This document shows positions 20,766 through 31,390 of a stretch of DNA of 64,000 nucleotides, piece after piece. Source of the DNA: Pachyseris speciosa (Eukaryota > Cnidaria > Anthozoa > Scleractinia > Pachyseridae). The DNA lies in assembly GCA_016490735.1 (NCBI GenBank), contig JAEMWC010000007.1:778501-842500 (forward strand). The letters run 5' to 3'. Positions within the stretch are counted from its first letter, which is position 1. Every line of letters begins with the position of its first letter. The notes under the pieces were generated by a model. It saw only the letters and a program-made list of their open reading frames with translations. It ran no database searches and was not told the origin of the DNA. The translations under genes were made by a program, and so were the position numbers.

Positions 20766-22596
20766 GCCCCTTAAAAAAACTGGAGAAGAATTATGGTATA
20801 TTGAGAGATCACGAATTTCCAACATACCGACATGATACCTTGCCTTAAACGTACCTTGCTTGGTCCCACTAGCTTAATAATTAAGAGGTAAGAGAACTAA
20901 ATGCTGTCCAATTTGGAAATGATTGGATGAAAAAAAAAATTCTAAGGACAGCAAACTTGGACGAGGCCGCAGATTGTTTCTTAACGTTAAATTTCAGAAA
21001 GTAGATATAGCTTACACCTGAAAGAAAGCACTAACAAGGTGATTAAAACGCATTTAATCAGTTTTTCAAGCTCAAAATTAGCTGCTCTGTGAGCAGATGC
21101 TACCATTACTTCAAATTTATTTCTACACACCTCTCTGTCTTTACACCATAGTAGAAGCAGAAGAGCTAAACTATAAGTGCACCTCCGCCCTTCGACCTAT
21201 GTTCAGATATGCATTATGAATGAAAGCAGAAAGTATAGCCTGTTTAGCATGCGTTTGTGGCTTTTTTAGGCGCGTGCTGCGCCCATCTTGTCGCAGTCGG
21301 GGATGTTAGTTACTGATAACACGCTACTGCTACTCAGGTTGAACCAAGTATTACCAAATATATCCCATATGCATATTACCACTCCTCTGCTAATATGGCT
21401 GTAAAATTGGCTAAGGTATTATCCATAGAGATGGGTTGGTGGTAATTTGTTCCTGCATTTCAGTCTGTTCAGACTGTCAAAACAAGGCTTAGTCATTTCT
21501 CGATATGCCAGATATGTATTATTGTTAAATATGATACTAATCATTTACTGCCAGTTTTTCAAAGCAAATTTGCCAGCGTGTTTACTTCCAAGTTGAAAAA
21601 GACTTTAAAATATTGCTTTTGTAATCAATAAAACTAAAATCTTATTAAAGAGGGACCATTTTGCGCACAAAATAGTTCTCGGGCTCCTCAATTCAACGGG
21701 GCTTTCGAAAAACGTTCCCTGGAGGAAATGAATACTTTTCAGTTTCGTTTTTGTGATGTGATTTTGTTTTTTGCTAACAAATGCAAACCTGTAGGAACCA
21801 CTGAAAAGTTTGAAGCCTCAAGCTTCAACGCGTCAGACGCAGGATAATCACATTTCAACGAAACCTCCACGCAAGGGAGCGCAATGCGATTCTTACTAGT
21901 CGATCTGTTTAGAAGGTGCCAATCGCAAAATCTTGTGTTCGCATTTAAACGTGGGAAAAGAACTTGAGTTTTTGCCATTGAAATTTCATCTTTATAATTA
22001 TATATCTTGGAAGAGTTGTATAATAAAACTGAGCATCTTTTTTACGAAGAACAGCAAAGAAGACTCTAAACAAAGGCATTCCATTTAGAAGAAGAAAAAC
22101 AGAATAACAATTTTTCTTTGAAGCCTTAAAACTGGAAGAAAAAAAAAGAGAGAGAATGGCGTCCAGTTTCAACGCTTAAAGTTAAGGATTCCGTCGTCTT
22201 GTTCACTCAAAACTGGACGCTGTTATTATATTACAACATAACATTGGCATACTTCGCTACGATTCAACTTTGTGAATGTAAAACATATATAAAATGATAT
22301 CCCTACCAGCAATTGTCTCGCGCGAAACAAAATTCCACAGCATCCACTAAGGCACTTACGCTACGTAAACTGAAAATCTTTTGATCTGACGGCAATTTCC
22401 CTTTATACTATTTCTTATTGTGCCAAATCCATTAGTGAGTTCCAAGAAAGATACACCTAAATCATTAGCAAAACGACTTATAACAAGTAATTACTTGTTC
22501 ACCCCCTAAGGAATTTCAAATTCCTGCACGCGATTATTGGCAACGAAAAAAGACTGTTTCTCGTGTCTGGAGCCTACAGCGTTCCACTACTATGAT
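20766..22596. other. No gene recognised
   Basis: Only ORFs of 75-79 codons without motifs. The first 100 bases still carry traces of the KIAA1958-like gene out of frame (LKKLEKNYG-like). No repeats shared with the rest of the window were noticed. Confidence 0.45.
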
Positions 22597-23497
22597 TTAG
22601 GCAGACAACTCAAAAATCTGGACAAGCCCATTATCGTTAGAGTTGCCACCAGTCACTCCAGAACAACTAGCGCCACACTAATATGAACCCCCTCCCCCTC
22701 CAGCTTGTCGGGGACGGGTACCGCTTTCACCCCCAGAGTACCCCCTCCCCAACCTGATGCACCATTATCTTCCGATCCTCCTCCCCCACCGCCAAACCCT
22801 CCAACCGCCCCAGGTGGGGGGGGGGGGGGGGGGGGGCTCCATTATATCCACTATTCATTGCTCCAGCTCGCCCTCCCACCCATCCCTGAGCACGGGATCT
22901 ACCCTTCTCACCATGCTCTGATCCGGCTCTGGAGCACCCCTGACCTAACCAACCCGCACCCACTCCCCCATGGTAACTAACATCAGCGCTGTTGCATTTT
23001 CCAGGCTGTCCCCCAGTCCCCCCTGCCGAACGTGAACCGAATAATACCCAACACTACTGGTGCCACTAGTACCGGACTGGCCATCCACTTCATTATATCC
23101 ACTAGAAGCACCTCCTTCTCCTCCAGCAGCTAACAAAAGCACATTACTTGTTGTGTACACAAAACTCCCTCCCCCACCCCCTGTACCGGCATTATCCTCT
23201 ACCGAAAGTCCCAATTCATCTGCAGCCCTGTTAGTGGATTGTCCTCCTTTCACCTCGACTGAATCACCTCCTCTCTGTCCCACCACAATTTTCAGTATTG
23301 TTCCTGTATTTAGTGTGAACGCCCCCTCCATGGACGCACCTCTTCCACTGTAGTAGATCCCTGGTCTGTATCCATAGTCGTACATGTGCGTTCCTCCTCG
23401 GGCGGCAAAAGCTTTGATCACATAGCGCGCGGTTTTCTTAACTGTAAACGTCTGGATGACTCCTGTTCGACGGGCGAGGCCTTTCGTTGTAAATATT
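22597..23497 (-). pseudogene. ALK/LTK-type glycine-rich domain exon (decayed)
   Basis: An AG acceptor before 23497 opens with IFTTKGLARRTGV and VKKTARYVIKAFAARGG, then GRGASMEGAFTLNTGTILKI, VVGQRGGD and GTGGGGGSFVYTTSNVLLLA, followed by AAGGEGG. This is the glycine-rich extracellular domain known from ALK/LTK receptors and many cnidarian secreted proteins. The distal part shifts frame near 22960 and at a G homopolymer at 22816-22836, then reads GGFGGGGGGSEDNGASGWGG, has a stop at GGSY, and ends NGLVQIFELSA with TAA at 22597-22599. Two frame breaks and a stop suggest a pseudogene, unless the homopolymer is mis-assembled. It could be the last exon of the EGF/FReD gene upstream on the same strand. 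Confidence 0.75.
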
Positions 23498-24069
23498 CTG
23501 TTGGGAGCTTAAAGAGTGAATCGCATAATTGCTAAAGTCCAGTAATAGAATGAACGAACGAATAAAAGAACACCAGGCATGCATGTTCTTTTCCTTTATC
23601 GTGATGCTTAACAAAATTCAGCCAATATTCTGTTTTCTATAAAGGTCCCAAGTTTTTCAATTCACTTAATTATGAAACCACTAGCATTTTGTCTCTTGTT
23701 ACTTTATAAAGTATTAAAATATAACGACCCCTCCATAACATCTTCAATTGTCTCAGCTGGACTTGACCAGACCAGACAAGGGTCTCTCTCTCTCGCCCCA
23801 GGGGCGGGAAGAGGAGAGACCCTGGGAAAGAGGTTGCTCTACAACACAGGATAATTAAATAAGCTACGGCCAGGTTATTCGTTCAAAAATATTTGCAGCC
23901 GTTCGCAGTACTTGGAATCCCAATATGGACTCTTCATGGTTGCTGCGTAAAAGTCTCCCTTTCATTTGCTAACACTTTAACATTCGAATGCTGTAACAAA
24001 TTATCGTGGTGTGATAAAGCTTATTAACGCTTTATTTATTTCATTTTATTAGCTTTACCAGGGACCTGG
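23498..24069. mobile_element. Spacer with a short inverted-repeat element at about 23745-23845
   Basis: At 23770-23840 the words GACCAGACCAGACAAGGGTC, GGGGCGGGAAGAGGAGAGAC and CCCTGGGAAAGAGGTTG form an imperfect hairpin related to the elements at 26575-26745 and 6549-6614. The rest of the interval shows nothing recognisable. Confidence 0.55.
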
Positions 24070-24425
24070 CAGGGACACTACAACAGCTTGCGCCAATTAC
24101 TGTAGGCCGCGTAACTGCAAATCCCTCCCCGAAAACCAAATTCTAGTAGAGATAGACCACCACACCGGGGACTACGTCCCCTACTCTTTTCGAACAGAGC
24201 GTGGGTTCTTTAACGTCCCACAGAATCAATTATGAAGAGTTGTGAGACGGGGCCTACGGTTTATAGTCCTTATCCGAGAAGACTAGAAAGTCTAACCAGT
24301 TGCAGATGTCATTACAAAGGCAGCACTTTCTCCTCAATTATTTAAAGACCCTGAGTGTTGGTCCGCGGGGGTTTGAACCCGCGACCTCCCGCACGGTAGT
24401 CGGTCGGCGCTCTGAGAAGAATCAT
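24070..24425 (-). mobile_element. tRNA-derived SINE copy, minus strand
   Basis: The minus-strand B box (GGTTCAAACCCC within GCGGGTTCAAACCCCCGCGG) lies near 24370, next to a partial tRNA-like head at 24345-24420. The body CTTTCTAGTCTTCTCGGATA, CCGTAGGCCCCGTCTCAC and TGGGACGTTAAAGAACCCAC is shared with the SINE at 11042 and the fragment at 59510-59746. The A-box end is truncated. Confidence 0.75.
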
Positions 24426-24896
24426 CTCCAGTGAAATGTGTATCCGATGATTTTCAAGGTCAAAAGATTTTGGATCTTCGACAGCCTCTGAAAAATGTAG
24501 CTCATTTATTTCTTCTTCTTTCTGAGCCAAACTATAAATTTTGGCTTATCCATGAAAAAGATCATAGTTTCAGCTTTTGTTAACAAAGTGATCTGTAGAT
24601 GTAAACAATTAGCAATTGCTTGTTTGTGTTCTTCGAAATTAATACTTACGTGTCTTGGTTACCCTTTAGTCATTCACAGCGTTTGTTTTCGCGTTCTGAG
24701 GGGTTTTGAGCCAGACGATTTTTTTAGCAGTCATTCAGCCATTCAACTTCGTCGTTGACTTTTATTTCCGTTTGTCATCAGTTCAGTAGTCGTGCGGATA
24801 TCCGTTTGTGTACGTTTACGCGTGAGAGGTCACATTTCTTAAAGGGCAAGTCGATCTACATAGCATGCATCAACGCAAAACCGCACTAGCCCTCGT
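24426..24896. other. No feature recognised
   Basis: Short ORFs only; GTTTACGCGTGAGAGGTCAC near 24815 recurs as GTTTACGTGTGAGAGGTCAC near 26267, so the end of the next repeat family may begin here. Confidence 0.4.
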
Positions 24897-26170
24897 TTTG
24901 TACTACGGATATCAGATTTCCAGCATTTTCATTGGGTAGCCGGACACAGGCTAGAAGCTCATATACCTTCTATGGTCAAAAAGCGCTTCAGCAAATAGAA
25001 AATTTTCAAAAACTTTTCCCTCGAATCGCAACAATTAAAACATCAGTCGCCTCGCAGCGGAATTAACGAGTAGAAATTTAGAAACTGGAACCGAAATACA
25101 AATAGAATTCAACTTTCCATTGCTGAGTTTTTAGAACGACAAGAAACAGGGCTGGGATTGTGTTAAAAAATGCCTTGCAGCGCTAAAAAATTTTTCCAGG
25201 CTGTTGATGTTCAACTGATAGCAAAACGCACTTTTAGTTATGGAAATATCGAAAGAATTTTTGAACTTTACTAGATGAAATTGAAAATATGTATTCAACA
25301 ACAAGTGTCAACGTCACCAATCTGTAACTACGCTCACAGACCAGTCTATTCAAGATAAACTGAATAAAACAAGACCTTCAGTTAAAATTTGCAGCAATAA
25401 TCAACTATTGAAAATCTTTACAGCGATCAGTGACACTTATTAAAAAAAATTAACACACATTGAAAATATTCTGAACTGCACTCGATGCAACGTATCAATC
25501 ACCAGCTTCAAAATCTCCGTTTACAGATATGATGTTTTGTAAGAAATGAGAAGAATCGCCGTTCTTGTTGTTTTTGTTATTCTGTTCGGCCGCGGTTCGA
25601 GGTTTTGTTCCACGCGTTCAAGACATTTTCTTTAAGCAATTTCTTAAAACATAACCTGGACATTTGTCTTGCACATCCCTCATATATCTTGTTTCCGACC
25701 AGGCCTGGTGAGACAATGTTCCAGTCTATCAAAACAACTGTGTCTCCATTTTGACAAAATTCACGATGGATTACAACTAATTCGCTTTCTTCGGCTCGTA
25801 CATCTACGTGTAAGACGTTCCACCCTCTTTGAGCAATGCCTGAATATTTCTTACCAAACTACTTGTCATTTTCAATCATTCAGAGCAAAGAAACTCTGCA
25901 CTTTTTCATAAAAGGAACCCTGAAGTAAGGCTTTAAAGTTGTTCTCGGACAGTTTCATTGAATTTATTCAACTTCGCTCGGAAACGTTGCAACACGCCGA
26001 AAGGTTTTCGCGCCCTTTTTGTTTAGTCATGTGATGGACAAATGTTTCCCTTTTTGTTTTTTGTATTTTTTTTTTGTTTGGTTTTCTCCCTCTCCGAGTT
26101 CCTTTCTTTGACTTTTTTTGTTCAGATTGTCAATTACGCGTCGTAGAGTTTTTAATAAAACAATTATTCT
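24897..26170 (+). repeat. Left arm of a 1.27-kb inverted repeat pair
   Basis: Reverse complement of about 34600-35855. Landmarks are GGATATCAGATTTCCAGCAT at 24906 against ATGCTGGAAATCTGATATCC near 35830, and GGTGAGACAATGTTCCAGTC near 25708 against GACTGGAACATTGTCTCACC near 35022. No ORF with a known domain. The right end carries the GCTGGATATGAA hairpin. Confidence 0.88.
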
Positions 26171-26265
26171 ACTCGGGATTGCTGGATATGAAATAATTAT
26201 TACCAACTCGGCGCGTTATTTCTCACTTCATATCCAGCGCGCCCTCGGAGAATAACTGTTAAGTG
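26155..26265. repeat. Terminal hairpin of the repeat family
   Basis: ACAATTATTCTACTCGGGAT then GCTGGATATGAAATAATTAT is mirrored by GTTATTTCTCACTTCATATC then CAGCGCGCCCTCGGAGAATA. An imperfect fold of about 45 bp per side. One half appears at the start of the inverted partner at 34605 (CAATTATTCTACGAGGGCGC), so it marks a repeat terminus. Confidence 0.8.
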
Positions 26266-26574
26266 TACGTTTACGTGTGAGAGGTCACATTTTTGAAATG
26301 GCCAGTCGATCTAAATGGCTTGCATCAACACAAAACTGCATTAGACGCAGCTGGAGCCTGCATCAACACAAAACCGCACTAGCCACCGCCTTGCAAGTTT
26401 TTCTTTTTGGCGTCTGAGAATTTATCCTATTAGACATCGCCCGCGAAAGGTACTTCGCGTATAACACGCTTCGTTGGCTACTTTTCCGCTCTCCCCTGGG
26501 CTAAGTGGAGACAACAAGCGGACTTATCAGCCCCTCCCACTAATCTTTACTTTGTTACATTCCAGATTTTTGGA
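26266..26574. other. No feature recognised
   Basis: About 300 bases with an internal imperfect duplication (GCATCAACACAAAACTGCAT and GCATCAACACAAAACCGCAC, also resembling 24866). No gene or RNA fold. Confidence 0.4.
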
Positions 26575-26745
26575 CACACGTGACCAGACCAGACCAGTGT
26601 CTGTCTGTCTGACTGTCTGTCTGTCTGTCTCTTTCTCTCCCTCTGTCTCTCTCTCTGTCTCTGTCTCCGTCTCTGTCTGTCTGTCTGTCTCTCTCTCGTT
26701 CCAGGGGGCGGGAAGAGGTGAGACCCTGGGAACGAGGTTGTGTTG
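26575..26745. mobile_element. Short inverted-repeat element expanded by (TCTG)n/(TCTC)n
   Basis: GTGACCAGACCAGACCAG starts and GACCCTGGGAACGAGGTTG ends an element like that at 23770-23840. The interior has grown to about 100 bp of TCTG and TCTC units, giving long low-complexity frames on both strands (Ser/Val-rich on plus, Arg/Asp-rich on minus) that should not be taken as proteins. Confidence 0.65.
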
Positions 26746-27397
26746 TAGAGATTTCCACTACTTGAAAATACGCATCAACTTTAGTGAAAAAATAATTTCC
26801 AAAAATAGCAAGCGGTTTGTCCGAAGAAAAAACTTCTTCCACCAAGTCTGAGCTACTAGTTCCTCCGATCAATGCCAGTGACGGAACTGTTAATTGACCT
26901 TTCTTGGTGAGTTGCAAGATGCCGCGGTGAAGTGAACTGAAGCCCTTGAAGAGTTGAATCATTTTGTTTTTCAACCACACAATCCGAGAGCCATGCAAGT
27001 CCATCCAAGTGTTAAGCTTTTCCTGAGAAAAATCCTTTTCTCTTCCCTTTTACGCAAATTAAAAGGTAATGTTCGAAGAAGATAAAGTTTTTTGCCCAAA
27101 ATGAAAACAAAAAAAAACTGAATGTGAAATTTCGACCGCAGAAAGCGCGCGAGAAATTAACCTCGTTTTGGTTCTGTTTTCGTTAACTTAGCCTGGGTTC
27201 AGCCTGCGATTCAACTGAAATCCGGTACCTGGCCAGCGGTCAACTTAATAAAACAACAGCTGACTCGATGAGTTCTTAACTTGAGCCCGCGATGTGATCA
27301 CCTGATACTGGTCAGCGGATAGCTTGTTTTAACAGGTGCCAATTGACCATAACACGGATGTCCGATTTTGCAACCCGGTATCCTCTCTGAATTTTCT
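26746..27397. repeat. About 650-bp dispersed repeat, copy 1
   Basis: Shared in direct orientation with 30490-31140 and inverted with 38430-39060. Landmarks are AATAGCAAGCGGTTTGTCCG, GAAAGCGCGCGAGAAATTAA and GATACTGGTCAGCGGATAGC. Minus-strand frame 27004-26750 reads MIQLFKGFSSLHRGILQL, then LIGGTSSSDLVEEVFSS and DKPLAIFGNYFF, without obvious low complexity. The same frame is partly readable in the other copies, so a decayed coding exon is possible. No family recognised. Confidence 0.8.
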
Positions 27398-27434
27398 AAT
27401 ATATAGATTTAGCCAAGCCTAAAAGCGGAGCTCC
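27398..27434 (+). repeat. 36-nt inverted repeat end (partner 40945-40981)
   Basis: ATATATAGATTTAGCCAAGC followed by CTAAAAGCGGAGCTCC is mirrored almost perfectly at 40945-40981. Similarity continues inward: 27435-27545 against the complement of about 40440-40574, with words such as GAGCAACTTCGCATGGC. The pair is 13.5 kb apart and encloses most of the nested repeats. Confidence 0.85.
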
Positions 27435-27689
27435 ACGATTATTAGTTTTCTTGACTGGTATTGAGCAACTTCGCATGGCTTTCGTTGCGCCAATATTTTA
27501 TGTTTAGAGCAGTCAACACGAATTCACTGCGGTTCAAAAACCTCAGAAGATTACAAGAAAACGATACACGACACGTATGTTTGTTCGAAAACAAATTTAA
27601 ACAATCAAAAACCGATCGCCACCCCAACCAACAAAACGTGAACAGCCGGTAAATAGCAATCAAATGAACCACGTTGCGTTCACAACTGC

Positions 27690-27797
27690 GTGGATCATTC
27701 TTCATTTGATTTCATTTCCGCAGTTCATATATGATTTGTTTCATATATCATTCACACTCATTTCTTTCACGGGAACATATGAACCCATAATTGACCT

Positions 27798-27838
<41 letters not shown>

Positions 27839-28020
27839 ATCGCACCGGTAATCGCCAAGTCACGGGTTCAAACCCCGTTGAAGTCCTGAAGTTTTTTTTT
27901 TTTTTTTTCAGGCTTCTTTTCGCAATTACATAAATTGCGTTCACAACTGCGAGGATCGTTCTTCATTTGATTTCATTGCCGCAGTTCATACGTGATTTAT
28001 TTCATATAACATTCGAACCA
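27690..28020 (+). mobile_element. SINE with tRNA-like centre, copy 1
   Basis: A tRNA-like unit (27813-27886) and a poly-T run are flanked on both sides by the same body: GCGTTCACAACTGCG, ATTCTTCATTTGATTTCATT and CCGCAGTTCATA. A second copy is at 34166-34530. The duplicated body on both sides suggests tandem or template-switched copies rather than a simple head-tail SINE. Confidence 0.78.
27813..27886 (+). tRNA. tRNA-like unit, Thr(GGT)-like
   Basis: GGCTTCA pairs with TGAAGTC over 7 bp (one G-T). GCTC/GAGC makes the D stem around AGTTGGTTA. The loop CCGGTAA would give anticodon GGT, but position 33 is C instead of U and the anticodon stem is one base too long. The B box is GGTTCAAACCC. It sits inside a SINE-like repeat and is probably not a working tRNA. 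Confidence 0.55.
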
Positions 28021-28023
28021 CGT

Positions 28024-30017
28024 TTAGTCGAAATTTCAGCGATTATACGCAAAAAATCGTCCTGTTTATTAAAGTCTACGAGTCCTCTGCTTCTACGTTC
28101 GTTGTAAGGAAGATCAGTTTCAGGGTGTAGGTGATCAGGTTTTAGTTCCTAGACTCGGTTGTGTTGTGATCGCTCAAAATGCGCGATTATAGTTTGGAGT
28201 CAGTTTAGGTGATCGTATGTAGATTTCCCTCAAGTATGTCCCTAAACGCTTCGTTGATTTTATGATTGTTGTGTGATTGAAGGAAGTTTAGCGTGGACAA
28301 GAATGCCCTTTAGTAATTTTACCTTCTTGTAAGAAACAATCGATGGCTGGTTAAAGATGCGTTTAAGTTTGGGTAGTTGTTGAATAGTGTGCCATCTTTT
28401 TAAGATTCGGCAAGGCTGGGTTGTAAGTGGCAACAAATGGTAGGATCTCTTTTGTTTGTTTTGTTCTGTTGCGGAGAGCTTCTTTTCTGTTAGTGAACTT
28501 AACTTCAGTCAGGATTTTTTTAAAGAGTGTTAGAGAGTAGCCTCTTTTACAGAGTCTTTGTTCGAAGTCTCGTTTGTTGTTTTCAAAGGTTTCTTTGACT
28601 GAGTTAGTTCTTAAGAAACGTAGTGCTTCTCCTTTGATAAAACCCTTTTTAAGTTAAAAGGGTGGCAGGATGAGAAGTGCGTGTACTGAAAAGTTTCAGT
28701 GGGCTTAAAATGTGTTTGCAAATCGAGGATTTTGAGAGTTGAAAGTCGAGGTCCTTTGAAAACCTCAGTGTCGAGGAAAACAGCGCGTTTGATGGCATTT
28801 CACAAGTGAACTTGATTGTGTGGTGGAAGGAGTTAGCGAAGTTTACGAAATCAGAAACTTCTGTTATATGAACGTTCCACAATGAAAATATGTCATCAAT
28901 ATATCTTTTCCAAACGAGAGATTTATGTGGACTAGCCATAAGTAGTCGTTTTTCGAGATCTGCCATAAATATGACAGAGAAAGCGACCGCCATTTTAGTT
29001 CCCATAGCGATACCGTGGATTTGTACAAAATGCTTTCCGTTGAATTGGAAAGAATTTTCTTGTAGTATGAGCTGCATGAGTTCCCGTAAATCGTTGGTGG
29101 GAATTGGCAGATAATGCTTATAGCGGTCCTCGTAGTGGCGGCAGATAACATCAATTCCTTCTGTTTGAGGAATCTTAGTGTAGAGGGAACTAACATCAAG
29201 AGTGGCTAAAACAACATCGTTTGGAATTTGCGTATTTTCGATGAAATTGATAAAATCAGTGGTGTCTTTTAAGTATGAATCTTGTTTGACAGCGATGGGT
29301 TGTAATAGTGAGTCCACGAAACTGGAAATACGTTCTGTAAGGCCGCTGCTACCAGAAACAATTGGTTTGCCGACCCTGGTGTTTTCTTATGGATTTTAGT
29401 CAGCGTGTAAAATTCTGGTATTCGCGGTTGTTTTAGACCGATTGTCAATCATTTGTGAGTCATTTTATCCATATTACCCGAGCGGAATAGTTTGTTAACT
29501 ATTTCGTTGACTTTTCGGGGGTGTCTAGCACAATAGGAGATGTGAGAGCCGTGTAAAATTTGTTGTGAGCCTTCTTGTATTTTTTGTGTGGTGTCCGAAG
29601 CTTCAAACAAAGTTTCTGTAAAAGAGGCTACCCTCCCACACTCGTTTTAAAGAAAAATCCTTATTGAAGTTAAGATCAACTACAGAAAAACATGGCTTTA
29701 ACCAGCCACCGATTGTATCTGTCAAGGAAAAAACATCACTAAAGGAAAACTTCCTTCAATCGCACAGCAATCATAACATCAACGACGTGTTTAGTTACAA
29801 ACTTGGAGGAAATTTGCTTGTAATCACCTAAACTGACTCCAAACAGTATTCGCACAAATTCAGCGATTACAACACAGCTGAGTCTACAAACAATAGCCTG
29901 ATCACTCACATCCTGAAACTGATCACCCCAATAACGAACGTAGAAGCTGAGGACACGTAGGCTTTAATAAACACACATTAAGTCGAAATTTCAGCGATAA
30001 TACGCAAAAAATCGTTC
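28024..30017 (-). mobile_element. Penelope-like element with inverted pseudo-LTRs and about 38-bp target duplication
   Basis: The minus-strand reverse-transcriptase gene is followed by a trailer (28290-28065) whose reverse complement lies upstream of the gene (about 29745-29975). Shared words are CAATCATAACATCAACGA-like and CCTAAACTGACTCCAAAC. This is the inverted pseudo-LTR layout of Penelope-like elements. The outer flanks both read AGTCGAAATTTCAGCGAT then ACGCAAAAAATCGT (28024-28062, 29979-30017) in the same orientation, fitting a long target-site duplication. A related uninterrupted site is at 39570-39605. No GIY-YIG domain is seen. Confidence 0.82.
28300..29400 (-). pseudogene. Penelope-type reverse transcriptase
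   Basis: The longest frame (29317-28649) reads VVLATLDVSSLYTKIPQTEG, HFVQIHGIAMGTKMA, ADLEKRLL and WKRYIDDIFSLWN. The LDVSSLYT block and YIDD hold the catalytic Asp residues, both intact. Upstream (29400-29318) EFYTLTKIHK and SGSSGLTERISSFVDS are readable in another frame. Downstream, KGFIKGEALRFLRTN-like and RKEALRN-like blocks continue to about 28300 with frame changes. At least two frameshifts, so inactive as it stands. Confidence 0.85.
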
Positions 30018-31140
30018 TGGTGGCTCACTCTGTCTAGTGTTTGGTCAAACATTGTTTCTGTTTTTAGCCATCCAACGTTATGTTTGACAACTGACGGTGC
30101 TGGATAAAAATGTGTGATCGTTCTAATTTAGCCGGGGCTTTAATCCTTAATTTTACGAGGGCTTATTGCGATTACGTGTTAATAAGATAAGGGCAAAAGT
30201 TTCTTAACGTTGTTGAGGCACCGAGGTCGAAAAACAGTCAGCCAAGCAAAGTAAAAAAAAACACTCGTTCGCTTGAGCCAAGCAAATTAAATACACTCGT
30301 TCGCTTGCGAAAAAAAAAAACAACGTGACGAAGCAAACAAACAATTCAACTATGTCTTTGCGTCCAAAACGAGTACAGATGATTTTTTATTTATATCCAG
30401 ACGAGAGAAAAATACAAGTTTCATTCCTGAACAAAAGTAACAACGATTAAACTAAATTTTAAGCTTCAATTTATTTAATTTACCTCACTGTTCTGTGTTG
30501 TAGAGGTTTCTACCATTTGAAAATACCTAAGCTTCAGCAAAGTAAAAACAAGCATCCGCAAAAATAGCAAATGGTTTGTCCAAAGAAAGGGCTTCTTCCA
30601 CGGAGTTTGAGCTACTCGTTCCTCCCATTAATGCCGGTGAACTGTTAAGTGACATGCCGCGGTAAAGTGAAAGCCGCCGTTGAGGCGTTGAAGTATTTTG
30701 TTTTCAGCCACACAATTGATCCAAGTTTGAAGCTTTTCCTGAGAAAAATCTTTCGCTGTTCCTTTTATCACTTGAAAATTAAACCTTCCGGAGTATCTCT
30801 TGACTAGTTATTGATTTTTTTTTGCCTTTTACGCGAGTTAAAAGACAAATTCGATTGAGGACGAAGTTGTTTTGCTCAAAATGAAGAAACCAACTAAACG
30901 CGAGATTGCAAGCCGCAGAAAGCGCTCGAAAAATGAAGCCTCGTTTTGGTTTGGGTGTCCCACATCTGGCGTGAGCCTGCGATCCAATCGAAAGCAAGTA
31001 CCTGGTCAGCGGACAACTTCAAAAAAACAGCTGACCTCGATGAGGTCTTAACTTGAGCCCGCCATATGGTCACGTGACACTGGTCAGCGGATACCTTTTT
31101 TTGACAGGTGAGAATAGGCTATAAAATGGATGTCCAGTAT
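29976..31140. repeat. Dispersed repeat, copy 2
   Basis: From 30490 it matches copy 1 (26746-27397). From 30020 to 30240 (AAGATAAGGGCAAAAG, GAGGCACCGAGGTCGAAAAA) it matches the complement of 39260-39420. Copy 2 therefore extends about 450 bp beyond copy 1. The ORF on the minus strand is more decayed here. Confidence 0.78.
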
Positions 31141-31194
31141 CAAAGACGCATGCTGTAAACTAAATGGGCAGCTGGGCCAGGTGGAGTATGGCCG

Positions 31195-31390
31195 CCGTGT
31201 TGGATTATTATGATTATTTTTAGGATATCATTAATTATTGTGCGACTCCGTCGTCGTCGTCGTCGTCGTTCGTACGCGCCCACGAGCAATACCGCTAGCC
31301 TTGTTTACCATAAGAAAAGCAATTGACGGGTTTCTATAAGTATGGTGCTCCGCTTGGAGGTCCTGCGGGGCTCCGCTATTATCATTAATT
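31195..31390 (+). repeat. CGTCGTCG / GCTCCGC end repeat, copy 1
   Basis: ATTAATTATTGTGCGACTCC, a (GTC)n run, GTACGCGCCCACGAGCAATA and a TATGGTGCTCCGCTTGG end. Other copies: 35858-36030 (direct) and 38225-38345 (inverted). In both 31 kb and 38 kb it sits beside the 650-bp repeat, so the two are probably parts of one larger element. Confidence 0.78.

Noticed and set aside
26474..27004. Ser/Val-rich and Arg/Asp-rich frames around 26.6 kb
   Set aside because: The repetitive part is the (TCTG)n/(TCTC)n tract of a short repeat element; only the flanking non-repeat part was kept as a possible exon.
27813..27886. Functional tRNA-Thr gene
   Set aside because: Position 33 is not U, the anticodon arm has an extra base, and it sits inside a repeated SINE-like unit.
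28065..28290. Hammerhead in the pseudo-LTR of the 28-30 kb Penelope element
   Set aside because: No CTGANGA plus GAAA pair with a stem between them was found on either strand.
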